Positions 6,409 through 10,094 of a stretch of DNA of 10,094 bases are shown one piece after another. The stretch comes from JAJKIV01 sp036274195. GTDB taxonomy: Bacteria; Gemmatimonadota; Gemmatimonadetes; Gemmatimonadales; Gemmatimonadaceae. The stretch covers positions 1-10,094 of the forward strand of contig DASUGD010000153.1 of NCBI GenBank assembly GCA_036274195.1. The letters run 5' to 3'. The notes beneath the pieces are model-generated. The model was given only the letters and a program-made list of their open reading frames with translations, was not told the DNA's origin and did not search any database. Numbering within the stretch: position 1 is the first letter of the stretch; every line of letters starts with the position of its first letter. The position numbers were made by a program, and so were the translations under genes.

Positions 6409-7233
6409 GTGCGTCTCGTCGTTCCGGTTCTACTCGGCATCGCCGTGACCGCTGGTCACGCTCAGTCTCCCGTCGCAAACTCCGATTCCACGCGAAGCGA
6501 CTCGGTCGCAAGGTTAGGCAGCGCCTCACATCCCGAGCTTGGCAAAAACACCCTCGGGATGATCCTGGGCTCCGCCGGCGTTGCCGGGGCGATAGCGCTG
6601 TTCGATTCACGCCTGTCTGCCGATGCTCGCCGGATAGGCGGCGACGACATGTCGATCCCGTCCGCGATCGGAACGTTTGTCGGTGGGCCGGTGCCGCTGG
6701 CGCTCGGCGCCGCGCTGTACGGAGCGGGACACCTCCGCGGTGACGATTTCGTTACCCAGACCGGTCGCGAGGTCATACGTGCGGTGCTCGTCAGCGGGGC
6801 CATCACCGCCGTCGCGAAGGGAACGGTCGGTCGTGCCCGCCCCTTCGCCGCACCCGGTGACCCCGACGAGTTCAGCCCGGGCCACGGCTTTACGAACGCT
6901 TCCTTCGCATCGTTCCCGTCGGGCCATACGAGCGCTGCCTTCGCGACCGCAACGGTTCTCGCGCGCGAGCTGAACCTCGCGCATCCCGGCTCGCGATGGT
7001 GGGTCAACTCACTGCTGTTCGGTGGCGCGACTTTTGTTGGATTCTCGAGGATATATCAGCGGCAGCACTGGCCGAGCGATGTGGTTGCCGGAGCGGCGCT
7101 CGGCACCATCACGGGCTACGAGGTGGTTGCGCACGCTCGCGGCGACCGCTCGCCGATCGGCCTGCCATTCCTCTCGCATCTGTCGGTGGGACCAAGTCCG
7201 CGTGGAACGGCGATCCAGTGGTCGCTTCATTGA
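6409..7233 (+). CDS. exported PAP2-family phosphatase
   Basis: A 274-residue protein starting at GTG with AGGTG 5 bases upstream. Residues 1-19 form a signal peptide (MRLVVPVLLGIAVTAGHAQ). All three PAP2 (type 2 phosphatidic acid phosphatase) motifs are intact: K137-x6-R144-P145; F169-P-S-G-H173; and S213-R214-x5-H220-x3-D224. H173 and H220 are the expected general acid and nucleophile. Several hydrophobic segments surround the motifs, consistent with a membrane-embedded enzyme facing the periplasm. Members dephosphorylate lipid phosphates or pyrophosphates such as undecaprenyl diphosphate, phosphatidate and lipid A; which one applies here is unknown. The gene is followed after 19 bases by a paralogue on the same strand, almost certainly co-transcribed. 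The region just upstream folds over its start (see the hairpin entry). Confidence 0.9.
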   Translation: MRLVVPVLLGIAVTAGHAQSPVANSDSTRSDSVARLGSASHPELGKNTLGMILGSAGVAGAIALFDSRLSADARRIGGDDMSIPSAIGTFVGGPVPLALGAALYGAGHLRGDDFVTQTGREVIRAVLVSGAITAVAKGTVGRARPFAAPGDPDEFSPGHGFTNASFASFPSGHTSAAFATATVLARELNLAHPGSRWWVNSLLFGGATFVGFSRIYQRQHWPSDVVAGAALGTITGYEVVAHARGDRSPIGLPFLSHLSVGPSPRGTAIQWSLH

Positions 7234-7252
7234 CGCAGTTAGTGGGCGTGGC

Positions 7253-8275
7253 GTGAGAGCCGGACGCGGTACGCTGTCGCTGCTCGCGCTGGCGGCGGTC
7301 CTCCCCGCAACTGCGTTTGGCCAGAGCGCGCCGTCGTCGGACTCGGTCAAACGAGTCCGAGTCGGGAAGGCGGACATCGTGCGCCGTGATTCGTCCACCG
7401 GGTACGCGTACACGCGTCCCCGACTGCTGCACGCCGTGACCGACGTGCCGGCGGCGTTAGGCAGCTCCGCTCGCAACGCCTTTCGTCCGAGCAACATTCC
7501 GGCCATGATGGCGGTCGCCGCCAGTACAGCCTTACTCATCGCAGCCGACGAGCAGGTGCTCGCGGAGACGCGACGACTCGCCAGCCGCGTCGACCTGCCA
7601 CAGAACCATCCGTCGGCGAACGTCCGCGTCGGGCCATTCAAGCAACCGTTCCCCACAACGGTAGGATCCGGACTGTATTTCCTGGGCGATGGAATGGCGA
7701 GTGTCTTCATGGCGGCGGGTTTCGCGGCGCGCGGAAGTCTGGCGGACGACATGCGAGCGCGCCGCACCGCGAGCGAAGTCATCGAGGCGCTACTCGTGTC
7801 GGGTACGGTCACGCAGACGCTCAAGCACGTGGCAGGTCGTCAGACGCCGTCCGAGGCCACCGTGCCGCGCGGGCGGTGGCGGCCCTTCCCGTCGCTGAGT
7901 GCTTACAGCGCCAACGTGCCGGCGTATGACGCGTTTCCGTCAGGTCATCTCGCGAGCACCATGGCAACGCTCACCGTGGTGGCGACCAACTATCACGAGC
8001 ACAGGTGGATCTGGCCGGTGAGCATCGCGACGATGGGCGTGCTCTCGTTTGCCATGGTGAACAACGGCGTGCACTGGGCGAGCGACTACCCGTTGGCGCT
8101 CGCGATCGGCGGCGTCGTCGGCAAGACCGTGGCGACACGAGGTCGGAGTGTCGTTCGGATGCCGTCGGCGCCATCGGGTGACGGTTTGAAGGCAGCCGGG
8201 CGGAGTCGATTGTCGGTGTTCGACGTCAAGCCGATCGTCGCACCCGGTATCGTGGGAATCAGAGCGACGTGGTAG
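7253..8275 (+). CDS. PAP2-like protein with degenerate phosphatase motifs
   Basis: About 340 residues from a GTG start at 7253. This start is chosen because the following 22 or so residues form a clear signal peptide (RAGRGTLSLLALAAVLPATAFG, then QS). The open frame reaches back to 7022, but that part overlaps the previous gene and is not protein-like. It is a paralogue of that gene: EVIEALLVSGTVTQTLKHVAGR matches EVIRAVLVSGAITAVAKGTVGR. Motif 2 is intact (AFPSGH, 227-232) and so are H274 and D278 of motif 3. Motif 1 reads K191-HVAGRQ-T-P instead of K-x6-R-P, and motif 3 reads A267-M268 where SR is expected. Both replaced arginines normally hold the phosphate. It may be a phosphatase with altered substrate, or a catalytically weak partner of its neighbour. 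No strong Shine-Dalgarno precedes the GTG, so the exact start is moderately certain. Confidence 0.82.
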   Translation: MRAGRGTLSLLALAAVLPATAFGQSAPSSDSVKRVRVGKADIVRRDSSTGYAYTRPRLLHAVTDVPAALGSSARNAFRPSNIPAMMAVAASTALLIAADEQVLAETRRLASRVDLPQNHPSANVRVGPFKQPFPTTVGSGLYFLGDGMASVFMAAGFAARGSLADDMRARRTASEVIEALLVSGTVTQTLKHVAGRQTPSEATVPRGRWRPFPSLSAYSANVPAYDAFPSGHLASTMATLTVVATNYHEHRWIWPVSIATMGVLSFAMVNNGVHWASDYPLALAIGGVVGKTVATRGRSVVRMPSAPSGDGLKAAGRSRLSVFDVKPIVAPGIVGIRATW

Positions 8276-8287
8276 CCATCTGCTTCG

Positions 8288-9127
8288 TCACGGCTCCGGA
8301 CGCCCGCTGTTGAGCGCGCGACGTTCGCTTCGATGCGAGTTGTCGGCACCATTAGCCGAATCCTGGAGCTTCCGCGACTTCAGGTGAAGGCTGAGCGAGC
8401 CGAACTTGAGGTGCGACGTCATCTGCAGCAGCAGATGATCGGAGTCGTTCGAGATCCAGATCTGCGCGCGTCCGTTCTCCGAGAAGATCCCCTTGGCCTT
8501 GATCACTGGCCGAATGACGAGCGCGTCGAAGCGACCGGCGGGAACATCGACCGTATCGCGACCAAGAACCTCGAGGCGAACGGGATTGCGATCGGGCAGG
8601 AAGTACCGTTGGAACTCGTACGTGGCGCCGAGCTCGATGGGGACCGTGCGGATGAAGTATAGAAACGACCCGTCATCGAGCGGGTGAGAGACGCTCGGTC
8701 GCTCGCCTTTGTCCTTCTGAACGAAGACCGCGCGCTCGGGATAGATCTCGTACTCGTACAGCCGGTCGCGCGAGCCTTCCGAGAGTTGCTGTCGGAACCG
8801 AAGCGACGAGAACGTCTCGACGTCGATCCAGCTCTCGAGCACGTCGTTCACGCGGAAGAACACCGTGCCGCCGGTAACCTGGAAGCGCGTGTGCCACGCC
8901 GGCCGGCCACGGACATTTTCGATATCCAGGACCTCCATGCTCGCGCGCCCGACCTTGATCGGCCCGAACTTCACCTCGTACTCGAGCCGCTCTCCGACGA
9001 TGAGTGACTTCGAGTGCGTCAGGGTGTCGGACTGGGCGGCGACGTTCCGGGGCGTGACGAGAACGCCCGCGACCAGAACGAGAGCCGCGAGCGCCGATGA
9101 GCGAAAAGCGCGGGATACCGACAACAT
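8288..9127 (-). CDS. exported DUF3108 domain protein
   Basis: A 279-residue protein. The N-terminus (MLSVSRAFRSSALAALVLVAG..., cleavage near AAQ-S at 30-33) is a signal peptide, so the product should be periplasmic. The body matches DUF3108: GERLEYEVKFGPIKVGRASM (45-64), a VNDVLESWID segment (93-102), DDGSFLYFIRTVPIELGATY (151-170), VDVPAGRFDALVIRPVIK (193-210) and a WISNDSDHLLLQMT strand (224-237). The family has an outer-membrane-type lipoprotein/envelope beta-fold but no assigned biochemical activity. The last 25 or so residues are polar and probably disordered. An open frame continues upstream to 9364, but it has no family match; the start at 9127 is set by the signal peptide, and no clear Shine-Dalgarno is seen. 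The gene converges with the PAP2-like gene, with 12 bases between stops. Confidence 0.85.
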   Translation of the reverse strand: MLSVSRAFRSSALAALVLVAGVLVTPRNVAAQSDTLTHSKSLIVGERLEYEVKFGPIKVGRASMEVLDIENVRGRPAWHTRFQVTGGTVFFRVNDVLESWIDVETFSSLRFRQQLSEGSRDRLYEYEIYPERAVFVQKDKGERPSVSHPLDDGSFLYFIRTVPIELGATYEFQRYFLPDRNPVRLEVLGRDTVDVPAGRFDALVIRPVIKAKGIFSENGRAQIWISNDSDHLLLQMTSHLKFGSLSLHLKSRKLQDSANGADNSHRSERRALNSGRPEP

Positions 9128-9362
9128 CCGGCGTAAGCTAGGTGGCGGAACGTGTATCCGGGCTGAGAGGGACACGTGGAGATCTCGTGAAACTGGCCGG
9201 GTCGTCTGTATCGGCAGTCGGAACTTCGCCGAGAATAGCGTGGACACGGGGAGACCCGGATCGGCGCCAGAGGTAGCGGGCTCTCTGAAATGACGTTGCA
9301 GTGCGGGCGGGCGAAACTCGCGGCCCTTGAGTCGCCCGTTTCCGACCGGTAGGCTGTGACAC
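9128..9362. promoter_or_regulatory. divergent intergenic region with two dyads
   Basis: This 235-base gap separates the DUF3108 (-) and AraC-family (+) genes and should carry both promoters. Two symmetric elements stand out. ACGTGT (9150-9155) and ACACGT (9172-9177) are perfect inverted half-sites with 16 bases between, so the centres are about two helical turns apart, close to the DUF3108 start. GGGCG-AA-ACTC (9309-9319) pairs with GAGT-CGCCC (9329-9337), about 25 bases before the AraC start. Either could bind a dimeric regulator. No consensus -35/-10 pair is convincing. Confidence 0.4.
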
Positions 9363-10094
9363 ATGACCGGACCCGCTGGATCACCGTTGGACCCGCAGTC
9401 GCCCGCGCGGGCCAGTTACCGCGAATACGCGCCGTCCGAGAGGCTTCACCCGTTCGTGGAATGCTTCTGGTCACGCGACGCGGGCGGGGGGCGTGGGTCC
9501 GCGAGCCGGTCGGTGCATCGCGTACTGCCCGATGGCTGCATCGACGTGGTGCTCGGGTTTTCGGGGCAGGCGGACGAGCCCGAATCGGCGATGGCCGTGG
9601 GCACGATGACCCGCGCGCTCGTTCTCGAGGGGTCGTGGCCGGCGTGCTTCGTGGGCGTGCGATTTCGACCGGGGAAGGCCGCGGCTTTCCTGAGCGTCCC
9701 GGCGAACGAGCTCACGGACCTGCGCGTGCCGCTCGATGATCTGTGGCGCGATGCCAGCGAGGTTCGTGACGCGCTCTCGGCGCCGGCCGGGGTCGAGCGG
9801 GTGCGGGCGCTGGAGCGGGTGCTCGCCGCGCGCGTCTCGCCGGGTGTCGTGTCCGCGCAGGACGACGTGGACGAGGCGATACGCCGGATCGTGGATGCCG
9901 GCGGCAGCCTCGGCATCACGCGGCTGGCTCCGGCGTTAGGCGTGACGCGGCAGCATCTGGCGCGGCGGTTCTCTCAGTTGGTGGGAGTGTCGCCGAAGAC
10001 GTTCGCGCGCGTGGTGCGGTTGGGTCGCGTGATCGAGAGAGCACGCGCGATGCCGGCGGGCGAGGCGATCAACTGGAGCGCGCTGGCCCTGGAT
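9363..10094 (+). CDS. AraC-family transcriptional regulator with DUF6597-like sensor domain (3' truncated by window)
   Basis: The frame is open from ATG 9363 to the last base (244 codons). Residues about 18-160 match the N-terminal region typical of DUF6597: YREYAPSERLHPFVECFW, then VLPDGCIDVVL (54-64), FVGVRFRPGKAAAFL (96-110), and a downstream LTDLRVPLDDLW (118-129). Residues from about 168 onward are an AraC/XylS HTH region: a recognition-type helix-turn-helix ITRLAPALGVTRQHLARRF (185-203) and the linking VGVSPKTFARVVRL (207-220). The second HTH is only beginning (INWSALALD), so about 30-40 residues should lie beyond the edge. Such proteins are DNA-binding activators or repressors; the ligand is unknown. 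The start follows TAGG by several bases. It diverges from the DUF3108 gene, which could be its target by position, but this is not shown. Confidence 0.86.
   Translation, partial: MTGPAGSPLDPQSPARASYREYAPSERLHPFVECFWSRDAGGGRGSASRSVHRVLPDGCIDVVLGFSGQADEPESAMAVGTMTRALVLEGSWPACFVGVRFRPGKAAAFLSVPANELTDLRVPLDDLWRDASEVRDALSAPAGVERVRALERVLAARVSPGVVSAQDDVDEAIRRIVDAGGSLGITRLAPALGVTRQHLARRFSQLVGVSPKTFARVVRLGRVIERARAMPAGEAINWSALALD

Noticed and set aside
7022..7252. N-terminal extension of the second PAP2 gene to an upstream ATG
   Set aside because: It overlaps the first PAP2 gene in another frame and is not protein-like. The signal peptide begins at the GTG at 7253.
1..10094. CRISPR array, tRNA, rRNA, phage or defence-system genes
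   Set aside because: I saw no regularly spaced repeats, no cloverleaf or rRNA signature, and no gene with a defence or phage family motif.

Overview
The window looks like chromosomal DNA of a high-GC, Gram-negative-type bacterium. Exported proteins, a lipoprotein signal and envelope families (SLT transglycosylase, DUF4105, PAP2, DUF3108) support a two-membrane cell. The DUF6496 protein and the recurring word GCGTTAGGC remind me of Gemmatimonadota, but that placement is an impression and was not tested. No tRNA, rRNA, CRISPR array, insertion sequence or phage gene is visible. Gene ends are intact and no frameshift was found.

Layout. Bases 1-51 may be the tail of a plus-strand gene. A lytic transglycosylase-like protein (376-1155, +) faces a small, very basic DUF6496 protein (1170-1421, -). 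Next is a minus-strand pair joined by a TGATG stop/start overlap: a Rieske-FAD/NAD(P)H oxidoreductase (2613-4205), then a beta-propeller lipoprotein (1546-2613). Upstream of the pair is a 342-bp gap with a strong inverted repeat, and then a DUF4105 (Lnb N-terminal-like) membrane-anchored protein (4548-5420, -). That gene diverges from a two-domain VOC/glyoxalase-fold protein (5528-6310, +). Two tandem PAP2-family proteins follow (6409-7233 and 7253-8275, +). The second has lost both signature arginines of the PAP2 motifs. They converge on an exported DUF3108 protein (8288-9127, -). The window closes with an AraC-family regulator (9363 to the edge, +), cut off inside its DNA-binding domain.

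How the genes may fit together. Most products act at or beyond the inner membrane: peptidoglycan cleavage, a possible lipid-phosphate phosphatase, a DUF4105 protein and a DUF3108 protein. This is a loose envelope-maintenance neighbourhood rather than one defined pathway. The Rieske-FAD and beta-propeller pair is the best-supported operon. I found no clear defence or mobile system. The most notable signals are the over-represented word GTTAGGC, the hairpin covering the first PAP2 gene's ribosome-binding site, the altered second PAP2 protein, and the inverted repeat ahead of the Rieske gene.
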